A stretch of 64,000 nucleotides of DNA. Source: Streptomyces echinatus (GTDB lineage: Bacteria > Actinomycetota > Actinomycetes > Streptomycetales > Streptomycetaceae). Both the position numbers and the translations under genes were made by a program. The notes under the pieces are model-generated. The model was not told the DNA's origin and did not search any database. It saw only the letters and a list, made by a program, of their open reading frames with translations. The stretch covers positions 434,001 to 498,000 of the forward strand of contig NZ_JACHJK010000007.1 in NCBI RefSeq assembly GCF_014203595.1. The letters run 5' to 3'. Below, one piece after another: positions 47,761 through 55,689 of the stretch (positions are counted from its first letter, which is position 1; each line of letters begins with the position of its first letter).

Positions 47761-49388
47761 GCGGACGACGGCGGCCGCGTCCGCGGAAGCGACGCGGGAA
47801 GGGGCAGCCGCGCACCCTGCGGACCCGGCTCGTCGTCGCCTCCCTGGTGCTGATCGCCGTGGTGTGCGCGGTGATCGGCACGGTGACCACGCTGGCGCTG
47901 CGCTCGCATCTGTACGCCCAGCTCGACGGCCAGCTGCACGAGGTCGGGGCCCGGGCGTCCGGACAGTTCGGTCCGCCCGTCGGAGGCAAGGGCACGACCG
48001 GGCCCGGCGACCAGCCGAACGGACAGCAGCCGGGGCACCCGGTCGACCTCGGGAACTTCGTCAGCCGGGGCCCGCAGCCGTCGCAGAGCACGGTCGCGGC
48101 CAAGGTGGTCGACGGGGAGACGACCGAGGGCAAGGCCGGCCGCAAGTCCGCGGACAACTTCTCGATCAGCGCGAGGCCGCTGACCAGGGCGCAGCTCGCC
48201 GCCCTCGACGCCGTCCCCCGTGACCGCGAGAAGCACACCGTGCACCTGCCCGGCCTGGGCAGCTACCGCGCGCAGTACGTCACCGGACCCAACGGCACCT
48301 ACTACGTCGCCCTGCCCACCAAGGACACCGACGACAACATCACCACCCTGATCCTCGTCGAGGTCAGCGTCACCGCCGCCGGACTGGTCGCCGCCGGGAT
48401 CGCCGGGTACGTGCTCGTCGGCGTCGCCACCCGCCCCCTGCGCAGGGTCGCCGCCACCGCCACCCGGGTCTCCGAACTCCCGTTGCACACCGGCGAGGTG
48501 AACCTCAGCGAGCGGGTTCCCGAGTCGGAGTGCGACCCGCACACCGAGGTCGGCCGGGTGGGCGCCGCGCTCAACCGGATGCTCGACCATGTCCACGGCG
48601 CCCTGCACGCCCGGCAGCGGAGCGAGACACGGGTACGGCAGTTCGTCGCCGACGCCAGTCATGAGCTGCGGACCCCGCTCGCCTCCATCCGCGGGTACGC
48701 CGAACTCACCAGACGCGGACGCGAACAGGTCGGGCCCGACACCCGGCACGCCCTCGGCCGCATCGAGTCCGAGGCCGGGCGGATGACCCTCCTCGTCGAG
48801 GACCTGCTGCTGCTCGCCCGGCTCGACGCCGGGCGCCCGCTCCAGTTCGAGCACACCGATCTGATCCCGCTGGTCGTCGACACGGTCAGCGACTCCCGCG
48901 CGGCCGGCATGGACCACAACTGGCGGCTCGATCTGCCGGACGAACCGGCCCTGGTCTCGGCGGACGCGGCACGCGTCCAGCAGGTGCTGGTCAATCTCCT
49001 GGGCAACGCCCGCAAGCACACCCCGCCCGGTACGACCGTCACCGCGCGCGTGCAGCGGCGCGGGCCGTGGATGTGCGTCGAGGTCGAGGACAACGGACAG
49101 GGGATCCCGCCGGAACTGCAGCCGCACGTCTTCGAGCGGTTCGCCCGCGGGGACTCGGCGCGCTCCCGCGCCACCGGCTCCACGGGGCTCGGGCTCGCCA
49201 TCGTGCGGGCCGTGGCCGCCGCGCACGGCGGTGCCGTGACCGTCGACAGCGTCCCCGGGCGGACCGTGTTCACCGTGCGTCTGCCCGCGCTCGCCCCGGC
49301 CGCCCCCTGCCCGGCCCCGGAAACGGACCGGGCGGCGCACTCACAGGCACAGCACAGCACCACCACATGGGTGCGACAGGGCACCTGA
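47757..49388 (+). CDS. Membrane sensor histidine kinase
   Basis: 543 residues. Two membrane helices (about 23-45 and 198-222) enclose an extracytoplasmic domain of about 150 residues rich in Gly/Pro/Gln. A HAMP-like linker, the H-box VADASHELRTPLASIRGY, N box QVLVNLLGNARKHTPPG, G1 VEDNGQGIPPE, F box VFERFARGD and G2 GSTGLGLAIVRAVAAAHGG follow; all are intact. It phosphorylates the coupled response regulator. Two glycosyltransferase genes follow immediately, suggesting envelope-related signalling, by inference. Confidence 0.93.
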   Translation: MSGRRRPRPRKRRGKGQPRTLRTRLVVASLVLIAVVCAVIGTVTTLALRSHLYAQLDGQLHEVGARASGQFGPPVGGKGTTGPGDQPNGQQPGHPVDLGNFVSRGPQPSQSTVAAKVVDGETTEGKAGRKSADNFSISARPLTRAQLAALDAVPRDREKHTVHLPGLGSYRAQYVTGPNGTYYVALPTKDTDDNITTLILVEVSVTAAGLVAAGIAGYVLVGVATRPLRRVAATATRVSELPLHTGEVNLSERVPESECDPHTEVGRVGAALNRMLDHVHGALHARQRSETRVRQFVADASHELRTPLASIRGYAELTRRGREQVGPDTRHALGRIESEAGRMTLLVEDLLLLARLDAGRPLQFEHTDLIPLVVDTVSDSRAAGMDHNWRLDLPDEPALVSADAARVQQVLVNLLGNARKHTPPGTTVTARVQRRGPWMCVEVEDNGQGIPPELQPHVFERFARGDSARSRATGSTGLGLAIVRAVAAAHGGAVTVDSVPGRTVFTVRLPALAPAAPCPAPETDRAAHSQAQHSTTTWVRQGT

Positions 49389-49402
49389 CGAAAGTCGGTC
49401 CC

Positions 49403-50878
49403 ATGCGAACCGACTCTTCTCGCGGCACCCTGCCGGCGCGGGAGCACCTCCCGGCCGGCGACGCCGGTACGCCTGTCCTGGACGTAGTGATCCCCGTCTA
49501 CAACGAGGAGAAGGACCTCCAGCCGTGCGTCCGCAGACTGCACGACCACCTCACGCGCACCTTCCCGTACGCCTTCCGCATCACGATCGCGGACAACGCG
49601 TCCACGGACACCACCCCGCTGGTGGCGGCGCGGCTGGCGGCGGAGATCCCCGAGGTCACCAACTTCCGGCTGGAACTCAAGGGGCGGGGGCGGGCGCTGC
49701 GGACCGTCTGGTCGGCGTCGGACGCCCCGGTCCTCGCCTACATGGACGTCGACCTGTCCACCGGCCTCAACGCGCTGCTGCCGCTGGTGGCGCCGCTGAT
49801 CTCCGGTCACTCCGACCTCGCGATCGGTTCCCGGCTCGCCCACGCCTCCCGGGTCGTACGCGGCCCCAGGCGGGAGTTCATCAGCCGGGCCTACAACCTG
49901 ATCCTGCGCGGTTCGCTCCAGGCCCGCTTCACGGACGCCCAGTGCGGCTTCAAGGCGATCCGGCGGGACGTGGCACAGGTGCTGCTGCCGCTGGTGGAGG
50001 ACACCGGCTGGTTCTTCGACACCGAGATGCTGGTGCTCGCCGAGCGGGCGGGCCTCAGGATCCACGAGGTGCCGGTGGACTGGGTCGACGACCCGGACTC
50101 CACCGTGCACATCGTGAGCACGGCCACCGAGGACCTCAAGGGGGTGTGGCGGGTCGGCAAGGCCCTGGCCGGCGGTTCGCTGCCGCTGGACCGGCTCACC
50201 CGCCCGTTCGGTGACGACCCGCGCGACCGCGAACTGACCGACGTGCCCACGGGCCTGGCCCGCCAGCTGGTCGGCTTCTGTGTGGTCGGCGGTCTGTCCA
50301 CCCTCTTCTACCTGCTGCTGTACAGCGGCTTCCGGCAGTTCGGCGGGGCGCAGACCGCCAACGCGCCGGCGCTGCTGGTCTCCGCCGTGGCCAACACGGC
50401 GGCCAACCGCCGGCTCACCTTCGGGGTGCGCGGCCGCGGCGGCGCGGTCCGGCACCAGGCGCAGGGCCTGGTGGTCTTCGGCATCGGGCTCGCGCTGACC
50501 AGCGGTTCGCTCGCCGCCCTGAACGCGGCCACCGGCAGCCCGGCGCACTCCACCGAGCTGGCGGTGCTCATCGCCGCCAACCTCGCGGCGACCGTGCTGC
50601 GGTTCCTGCTCTTCCGCGCCTGGGTCTTCCCGGACCGCGGGGAGACCGGACCGTCCACGGTGGTGGCCGCGCACACCCCGGCCGCCTCGCCGGCCCACGG
50701 CCCGACGGCCCCGTACGCACCGCTCCCGCAGCGCCCGGTGTCGCACCGGCCGTACGGGGAGCCCTACCAGACCACCCAGGTCCGCGCCGGCGACGCCGCG
50801 GACGGCAGCTGGAGGGACGCGACCGTGCGGCTACAGCCGGTGCGCCCTCACGACACCGATCCGGGGGACCCCCGATGA
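49403..50878 (+). CDS. GT2 glycosyltransferase (dolichol-phosphate-mannose synthase type) fused to GtrA domain
   Basis: 491 residues. A GT-A domain (about 25-240) has VVIPVYNEEKDL, the nucleotide-metal motif AYMDVDLSTGL (D-x-D) and RGPRREFISRAYN, typical of DPM-synthase-like enzymes that load a sugar on polyprenyl phosphate. A GtrA membrane domain (about 285-405, four helices) follows, thought to help flip the lipid-linked sugar. A disordered Pro/His-rich C-terminus ends it. It starts 14 bp after the kinase stop and overlaps the next gene (ATGA). Together they probably donate and transfer a sugar on the cell surface. Confidence 0.88.
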   Translation: MRTDSSRGTLPAREHLPAGDAGTPVLDVVIPVYNEEKDLQPCVRRLHDHLTRTFPYAFRITIADNASTDTTPLVAARLAAEIPEVTNFRLELKGRGRALRTVWSASDAPVLAYMDVDLSTGLNALLPLVAPLISGHSDLAIGSRLAHASRVVRGPRREFISRAYNLILRGSLQARFTDAQCGFKAIRRDVAQVLLPLVEDTGWFFDTEMLVLAERAGLRIHEVPVDWVDDPDSTVHIVSTATEDLKGVWRVGKALAGGSLPLDRLTRPFGDDPRDRELTDVPTGLARQLVGFCVVGGLSTLFYLLLYSGFRQFGGAQTANAPALLVSAVANTAANRRLTFGVRGRGGAVRHQAQGLVVFGIGLALTSGSLAALNAATGSPAHSTELAVLIAANLAATVLRFLLFRAWVFPDRGETGPSTVVAAHTPAASPAHGPTAPYAPLPQRPVSHRPYGEPYQTTQVRAGDAADGSWRDATVRLQPVRPHDTDPGDPR

Positions 50879-53097
50879 CCACGCAGTACGACCCGCCGAC
50901 CAGCCGGCAGGGCGAGGCGGCCGGCTGGGGCCCGCCGCCCCCCGCTCCCCCGCGGACCCCCGGCGCCGGCCGGCCCCGGCAGCCGTTCGTGCGCCGGCTG
51001 TGGCGCGGCCGGGCCGAGGACCCCCGCTGGGCGCGCCCGGCCCTCCTCGGCCTGCTGGCCGCCACCCTCCTGCTCTACCTCTGCAACCTCAGCGCCTCCG
51101 GCTACGCCAACTCCTTCTACTCGGCGGCCGTCCAGGCGGGCAGCACGTCCTGGAAGGCGTTCTTCTTCGGCTCGCTGGACGCGGGCAACGCCATCACCGT
51201 CGACAAGCCCCCGGCCTCGCTGTGGCCGATGGAGCTGTCGGTCCGCCTCTTCGGCCTGAACTCGTGGGCGATCCTCACCCCCGAGGTGCTGATGGGCGTG
51301 GCGTCCGTCGCCGTCGTCCACGCGGCCGTGCGCCGCCGGTTCGGCCCCGGAGCCGGTCTGATCGCGGGTGCGGTGCTCGCGCTCACCCCGGTCGCGGCGC
51401 TGATGTTCCGGTTCGACAACCCGGACGCCATGCTGGCCCTGCTGATGGCGGTGGCCTGCCACCTCGTCGTCCGGGCGGTGGCGGAGGGCCGTACGAAGTG
51501 GCTGGTGTGGGCCGGGGCCGCGATCGGCTTCGCGTTCCTCGCCAAGACGCTCCAGGCGTTCCTGATCCTGCCGCCGCTGGCGCTCGTCTACGCGGTGTGC
51601 GCGCCGGTGCCGGTGAGGAAGCGCCTGGGACAGCTGGCCGCGGCGACGCTCGCGCTGGTCGTCTCGGGCGGCTGGTGGGTCGCGGTCGTCGAGCTGTGGC
51701 CGGCCTCCTCCCGCCCCTACATCGGCGGCTCGCAGCACAACAGCTTCCTGGAGCTGACCTTCGGCTACAACGGCCTCGGCCGCCTCAACGGCGACGAGAC
51801 CGGCAGCGTGGGCGGCGGTGGCGGGGCGGGCGGCTCCGGGATGTGGGGGGAGACCGGCTGGGACCGGATGTTCGACTCCGAGACCGGCGGCCAGATCTCC
51901 TGGCTGCTGCCCTCCGCGCTGATCCTGCTCGTCGCCGGCCTGGTGGCCACGCGGAAGCTCGGGCGGACGTCCGCCACCCGCGCCTCGTTCCTGGTGTGGG
52001 GCGGCTCGCTGCCGATGACCATGGCGGTCTTCAGCTACATGGCGGGCATCTTCCACCAGTACTACACGGTGGCCCTCGCCCCCTACCTCGCGGCCGTGAC
52101 CGGCATGGGCGCCGCGCTGCTGTGGGAGAGGCGGCGGGAGACATGGGCGTCGGTCACGCTCGCCGCGTCCGTGGCCGCCGCGGCGGCCTGGGGATACGTC
52201 CTGCTCCACCGGACCCCCGACTACCTGCCGTGGCTGCGGTGGCTGGTCCTGGTCGGCGGGCTGGCCGCGGCCCTCGGCCTGGTCTTCGCGGGCCGGGTCT
52301 CCCGCCGGCTCGCCCTCGGGGCGGCGGCGGTGGGCCTGGTGGCCGCGCTGGCCGGGCCGACGGCGTACACCCTGAGCACGCTGCGGGAGGGCCACACCGG
52401 CTCGATCGTCACGGCCGGCCCGGCGGGCGCGAGCATGATGGGCGGCCGGGGCGGCGGTCCCGGCGGCGGTATGCCCGGCCGGAACGGGCGGAACGGAAAC
52501 GGCGGCACCCAGGGCAGGCCGGGGCAGCAGGGGCAGCAGGGCGGCCCGGGCAACGGTTTCCCGGGAGGCGGCGGCTTCGGCGGTGGCGTGCCGGGCCAGA
52601 ACGGCCAGAACGGCAACGGCGGCACGCAGACCCGGCCGGGGCAGCAGGGGCAGCAGGGCGGCCCGGGCACCGGCTTCCCCGGTGGCGGTCTCGCGGGTGA
52701 GGGCGGCATGGGCGGCGCCGGCGGTGCCGGTGGCCTGCTGAACGGCGCGACCGTGTCGGCCGAGGCCGGGAAGCTGCTGGAGAAGGACGCCGCGGAGTAC
52801 ACCTGGGCGGCCGCCTCCGTCGGCTCCCAGAACGCGGCCGCCTACCAGCTCGCCACGGGCGCGCCGGTGATGGCCATCGGCGGCTTCAACGGCACCGACC
52901 CCTCCCCGACCCTGGCCCAGTTCAAGAAGTACGTGGCGGAGGGGCGGATCCACTACTTCATCGCCGGCGGCGCCATGGGCGCGGGCGGCGGGAGCGGGAC
53001 CGCCTCGCAGATCAGCTCCTGGGTCCAGAAGACCTTCACGAAGGTGACGGTGGGATCGGCCACGTTCTACGACCTCACGCGGGAGACGAGCGGCTGA
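50875..53097 (+). CDS. GT39/ArnT-type membrane glycosyltransferase with Gly-rich loop
   Basis: 740 residues. About ten membrane helices form a GT-C fold. The first outer loop has SLDAGNAITVDKPPASLW, whose Asp is the catalytic base in this family; a later conserved segment is FRFDNPDAMLALLMA. A Gly/Gln/Asn-rich extracellular stretch (about 530-625) contains two copies of a 39-residue unit. The C-terminal domain (TWAAASVGSQNAAAYQLATGAPVMAIGGF) is the usual periplasm-side domain. It uses polyprenyl-phosphate sugars, probably made by the preceding GT2-GtrA protein. Acceptor unknown. Confidence 0.88.
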   Translation: MTTQYDPPTSRQGEAAGWGPPPPAPPRTPGAGRPRQPFVRRLWRGRAEDPRWARPALLGLLAATLLLYLCNLSASGYANSFYSAAVQAGSTSWKAFFFGSLDAGNAITVDKPPASLWPMELSVRLFGLNSWAILTPEVLMGVASVAVVHAAVRRRFGPGAGLIAGAVLALTPVAALMFRFDNPDAMLALLMAVACHLVVRAVAEGRTKWLVWAGAAIGFAFLAKTLQAFLILPPLALVYAVCAPVPVRKRLGQLAAATLALVVSGGWWVAVVELWPASSRPYIGGSQHNSFLELTFGYNGLGRLNGDETGSVGGGGGAGGSGMWGETGWDRMFDSETGGQISWLLPSALILLVAGLVATRKLGRTSATRASFLVWGGSLPMTMAVFSYMAGIFHQYYTVALAPYLAAVTGMGAALLWERRRETWASVTLAASVAAAAAWGYVLLHRTPDYLPWLRWLVLVGGLAAALGLVFAGRVSRRLALGAAAVGLVAALAGPTAYTLSTLREGHTGSIVTAGPAGASMMGGRGGGPGGGMPGRNGRNGNGGTQGRPGQQGQQGGPGNGFPGGGGFGGGVPGQNGQNGNGGTQTRPGQQGQQGGPGTGFPGGGLAGEGGMGGAGGAGGLLNGATVSAEAGKLLEKDAAEYTWAAASVGSQNAAAYQLATGAPVMAIGGFNGTDPSPTLAQFKKYVAEGRIHYFIAGGAMGAGGGSGTASQISSWVQKTFTKVTVGSATFYDLTRETSG
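52479..52690 (+). repeat. 117-bp in-frame tandem duplication in the GT39 gene
   Basis: The segment beginning at 52479 recurs from 52596 with an offset of 117 bp (39 codons). Both encode GTQ-x-RPGQQGQQGGPG and a following Gly-rich run. Copy two decays after about 52690. It lies in an extracellular linker. Confidence 0.8.
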
Positions 53098-53109
53098 CTT
53101 GGAAACGTG

Positions 53110-53220
53110 TCCGGTCAAGTCGGCGAGCCCGGCCACCAGGGAGCCGGTGCCGAACAGGGCGAGCCCGGCGATCAGCATCTTCTTGCGGCCGTAGCGGTCG
53201 GCGGCGCTGCCCGCCGTGAG
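53110..53220 (-). pseudogene. MFS drug transporter fragment (motif A region)
   Basis: 37 residues on the minus strand, LTAGSAADRYGRKKMLIAGL and onward to GLADLTG, match the helix 2-3 region of DHA2-type pumps. It starts abruptly, without upstream helix 1, and runs into unrelated sequence. A dead remnant. Confidence 0.75.
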
Positions 53221-53249
53221 CCGGCTGATCGCCGCGCGGGCCGGAACGG

Positions 53250-53330
53250 GGCATCGGCGGCGCCCTGCTCATGCTGGGCGGATGCGTGGCGGTGGGGCTG
53301 CTTCGGCGGGCGGAGCGGGTGTCCGCCTGA
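53250..53330 (+). pseudogene. Transporter C-terminal fragment
   Basis: 26 residues plus stop on the plus strand (GIGGALLMLGGCVAVGLLRR) look like the last helix and basic tail of an MFS protein. It is opposite in strand to the fragment at 53110-53220 and 30 bp away. The pair may be two ends of one inverted gene or two different genes. Confidence 0.55.
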
Positions 53331-53484
53331 GCGCCCGGGGGGATGGGTAGTCGTGCGGCGCCGGGTGCGTCCGGGGCTCGCGCCCACGCGGCGGAACCGG
53401 ATGCCGGGCACGGGCCCGCGCCCCGTCGGGCCGGCCGCAGTCCTAGCATCGTGAACAGTGATCGGGAAGAAAGAAGGGCCGCCG

Positions 53485-54243
53485 GTGACGAAGGCAGCAG
53501 GTCGGTCGGCGCGGGACAGCGTCTGGCTGGAGGGCAGGGGCCGCCGCGGCGGGCGTGGCGGACAGCCCTCCGGGCTCGACCGGGAGCGGATCACCGAGGC
53601 GTCCGTGCGGCTGCTGGACGCCGAGGGGCTCGACAAGTTCTCCATGCGCCGGCTGGCCGCCGAGCTGAATGTCACCGCGATGTCCCTGTACTGGTACGTC
53701 GACACCAAGGACGACCTGCTCGAACTCGCCTTGGACGCGACCTACGCGGAGCTGCGGCTGCCCGATCCGGACCGCACGGACGACGACTGGCGGGAGCAGC
53801 TGCGGGAGCTGGCCACCGCCTACCGGGCGCAACTGGTCCGCCATCCGTGGCTGTCGCCGCTGGCCGGGCGCTACCTGAACATCGGCCCGAACTCGCTCGC
53901 CTTCTCCCGCGTGGTCCGGCGGGTCATCCGCCGGACGGGGCTGCCCACGCAGAGGGTGACCGGGGCGATCTCGGCCGTCTTCCAGTTCGTGTACGGCTAC
54001 GGCACGATCGAGAGCCACTTCCTCGCCCGGACCGCGGACACCGGGCTCAGCCCGGACGAGTACTTCGAGCAGTCCATGTCCCTGGCGGAGGAGGTGCCGG
54101 GGACCGCCAGGATGATGGAGGAGTCCAAGACCCTGATGGCGGCGCGCGGCGGGGACACGGTCGCCGAGATGCTGGACCGCGACTTCACCTTCGCCCTGGA
54201 CCTGCTGATCGCCGGTATCGAGGCGATGGTCGCCCGCGGCTGA
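53485..54243 (+). CDS. TetR-family regulator with TetR C-terminal domain
   Basis: 252 residues. A basic Gly/Arg-rich N-terminal arm (about 1-35) precedes the HTH (MRRLAAELNVTAMSLYWYVDTKDDLLELALD), which has the Tyr-Trp-Tyr pattern of TetR-class repressors of drug pumps. The C-terminal ligand domain follows. The GTG at 53485 has AGAAGGG in front and is preferred over the GTG at 53458. Its presumed target, a pump, survives only as fragments just upstream, so this regulator may be orphaned. Confidence 0.85.
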   Translation: MTKAAGRSARDSVWLEGRGRRGGRGGQPSGLDRERITEASVRLLDAEGLDKFSMRRLAAELNVTAMSLYWYVDTKDDLLELALDATYAELRLPDPDRTDDDWREQLRELATAYRAQLVRHPWLSPLAGRYLNIGPNSLAFSRVVRRVIRRTGLPTQRVTGAISAVFQFVYGYGTIESHFLARTADTGLSPDEYFEQSMSLAEEVPGTARMMEESKTLMAARGGDTVAEMLDRDFTFALDLLIAGIEAMVARG

Positions 54244-54714
54244 CTACGAGTCGGCGACGAGCCGGGCCGGAAAGCCGCCCGTGGCCACCGGCCCCCAGCG
54301 CTCGGGAGTCACCCGGACGATCGACTTGCCCTGCTTCAGCATCGCCTGCCGGTACTCGTCCCAGTCGGGGTGTTCGCCGGCGATGTTGCGGTAGTACTCG
54401 ACGAGCGGTTCCACGGAGTCGGGCGCGTCGATGACCTCGGCCGTGCCGTCGATCTGGACCCAGGGGCCGTTCCAGTCGTCGCTGAGGACGACCAGGCCGA
54501 CCCGCGGGTCGCGCCTGGCGTTACGGGTCTTGGCCCGCTCGGGGTAGGTGGAGACGACGATCCGGCCCGAGTCGTCCACGCCGCAGGTCAGCGGCGACGC
54601 CTGCGGGGAGCCGTCGGCCCGCCTGGTGATCAGGAGGGCACGGTGACGGGGGCGCACGAAGTCCAGCAGCTCGTCCAGCGACACACGCGTGTTGGTAGCG
54701 ATGTTCGGTGCCAT
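54244..54714 (-). CDS. PPOX-class flavin/F420-binding protein
   Basis: 156 residues, split beta-barrel of the pyridoxamine-phosphate-oxidase superfamily. Typical segments: LDFVRPRHRALLITRRADGSPQASPL, IVVSTYPERAKTRNARRDPRVGLVV, and WVQIDGTAEVIDAPD. Actinobacterial members often use F420H2 or FMN to reduce small molecules. It converges on the TetR gene without a gap (54243/54244). Substrate unknown. Confidence 0.87.
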   Translation of the reverse strand: MAPNIATNTRVSLDELLDFVRPRHRALLITRRADGSPQASPLTCGVDDSGRIVVSTYPERAKTRNARRDPRVGLVVLSDDWNGPWVQIDGTAEVIDAPDSVEPLVEYYRNIAGEHPDWDEYRQAMLKQGKSIVRVTPERWGPVATGGFPARLVADS

Positions 54715-54763
54715 GGGGGCAGCCTAGGGGCAGCGCGTGCCCCTGGGGCCGACCCTGTCGTGT

Positions 54764-55585
54764 CTACGCCTGGGGCAGCGTGTCGCCCTGTACCGCCTGG
54801 ATGTCCAGTTCCACCTTCAGCGTGGTGCCGATGGCCGCGATGCCCGCCTGCAGCACCTGGTTGTAGTTCATCGCGAAGTCCTCGCGGTGCAGCTCGGCGG
54901 TGGCCCGGAACGCGGCCCTCGTCCCGCCCCAGGGGTCCGCGCCGGTGCCGAGGTAGGCGAGGTCCAGGTCCACCGGCCGTACGACCCCGTGCATGGACAG
55001 CTCGCCGTGCACCGTCCAGCGGTCGGAACCGGCGGGGGTCACCCCGGTGGAGCGGTAGGTGATCTCCGGGTGCCGCTCGACGTCGAGGAAGTCCCCGGAC
55101 TTCAGATGCGTGTCGCGCATGCCGTTGCCCGTGTCGACGGACGCCGCCCGGATCACCGCCGCCACCCGGGACTTGGTGACGTCGTCGGGCGCGATCTCGA
55201 TCGCCCCGCCGAACTCCGTGAACCGCCCGTGCACGCTGGAGATCCCCAGGTGCTGGGCGACCGCGGCGACGGAGGAGTGCGCCGGGTCGATGGTCCAGGG
55301 CCCGGGCGGCGGCAGCTCGGAGCCGCCCTGCCGGGCCAGCGTGACCGCGCCGACCTCGGCCCGGCCGCTCGCGGTGACGATCGCGCTGGACGCGGCGGGC
55401 GCGTACCCGACCGCCGTCACGATCACCGTGTACGCCCCCGGAGCCAGCTCGGTGGTGTCCCGTACGGCCCCCTCGGCGTCGGCCTCGGCGCGCAGCACCT
55501 GCGTACCGGTCATGTCGGTCACCGTGACGACCGCGTGCGACACGGCCCACCCGTCCCGGGTACGGATCTTCGCGGTCAGTCCCAT
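54764..55585 (-). CDS. YceI-family protein with N-terminal carboxypeptidase-regulatory-like domain
   Basis: 273 residues. Residues about 1-88 form a CarboxypepD_reg-like beta sandwich (AKIRTRDGWAVSHAVVTVTDMTG ... LAPGAYTVIVTAVGYAP). Residues about 100-273 form a YceI lipocalin-like barrel (WTIDPAHSSVAAVAQHLGIS, GRFTEFGGAIEI, SGDFLDVERHPEITYRST) that binds polyprenoid or lipid chains. No signal peptide, so probably cytoplasmic or leaderless in export. GGGAGAAAACGGG precedes the ATG at 55585. It follows the MFS pump whose tail has the same kind of beta domain; the two likely act together. Confidence 0.87.
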   Translation of the reverse strand: MGLTAKIRTRDGWAVSHAVVTVTDMTGTQVLRAEADAEGAVRDTTELAPGAYTVIVTAVGYAPAASSAIVTASGRAEVGAVTLARQGGSELPPPGPWTIDPAHSSVAAVAQHLGISSVHGRFTEFGGAIEIAPDDVTKSRVAAVIRAASVDTGNGMRDTHLKSGDFLDVERHPEITYRSTGVTPAGSDRWTVHGELSMHGVVRPVDLDLAYLGTGADPWGGTRAAFRATAELHREDFAMNYNQVLQAGIAAIGTTLKVELDIQAVQGDTLPQA

Positions 55586-55689
55586 CCCGTTTTCTCCCTG
55601 CAAAGTCTTACAAATTGGTCGTATGAGACCGGCCCGTGGCGGGCGCGCCCTCCGCTCAGGGCGCGCGCCGCCACGGGCCGGGGTGAGAA

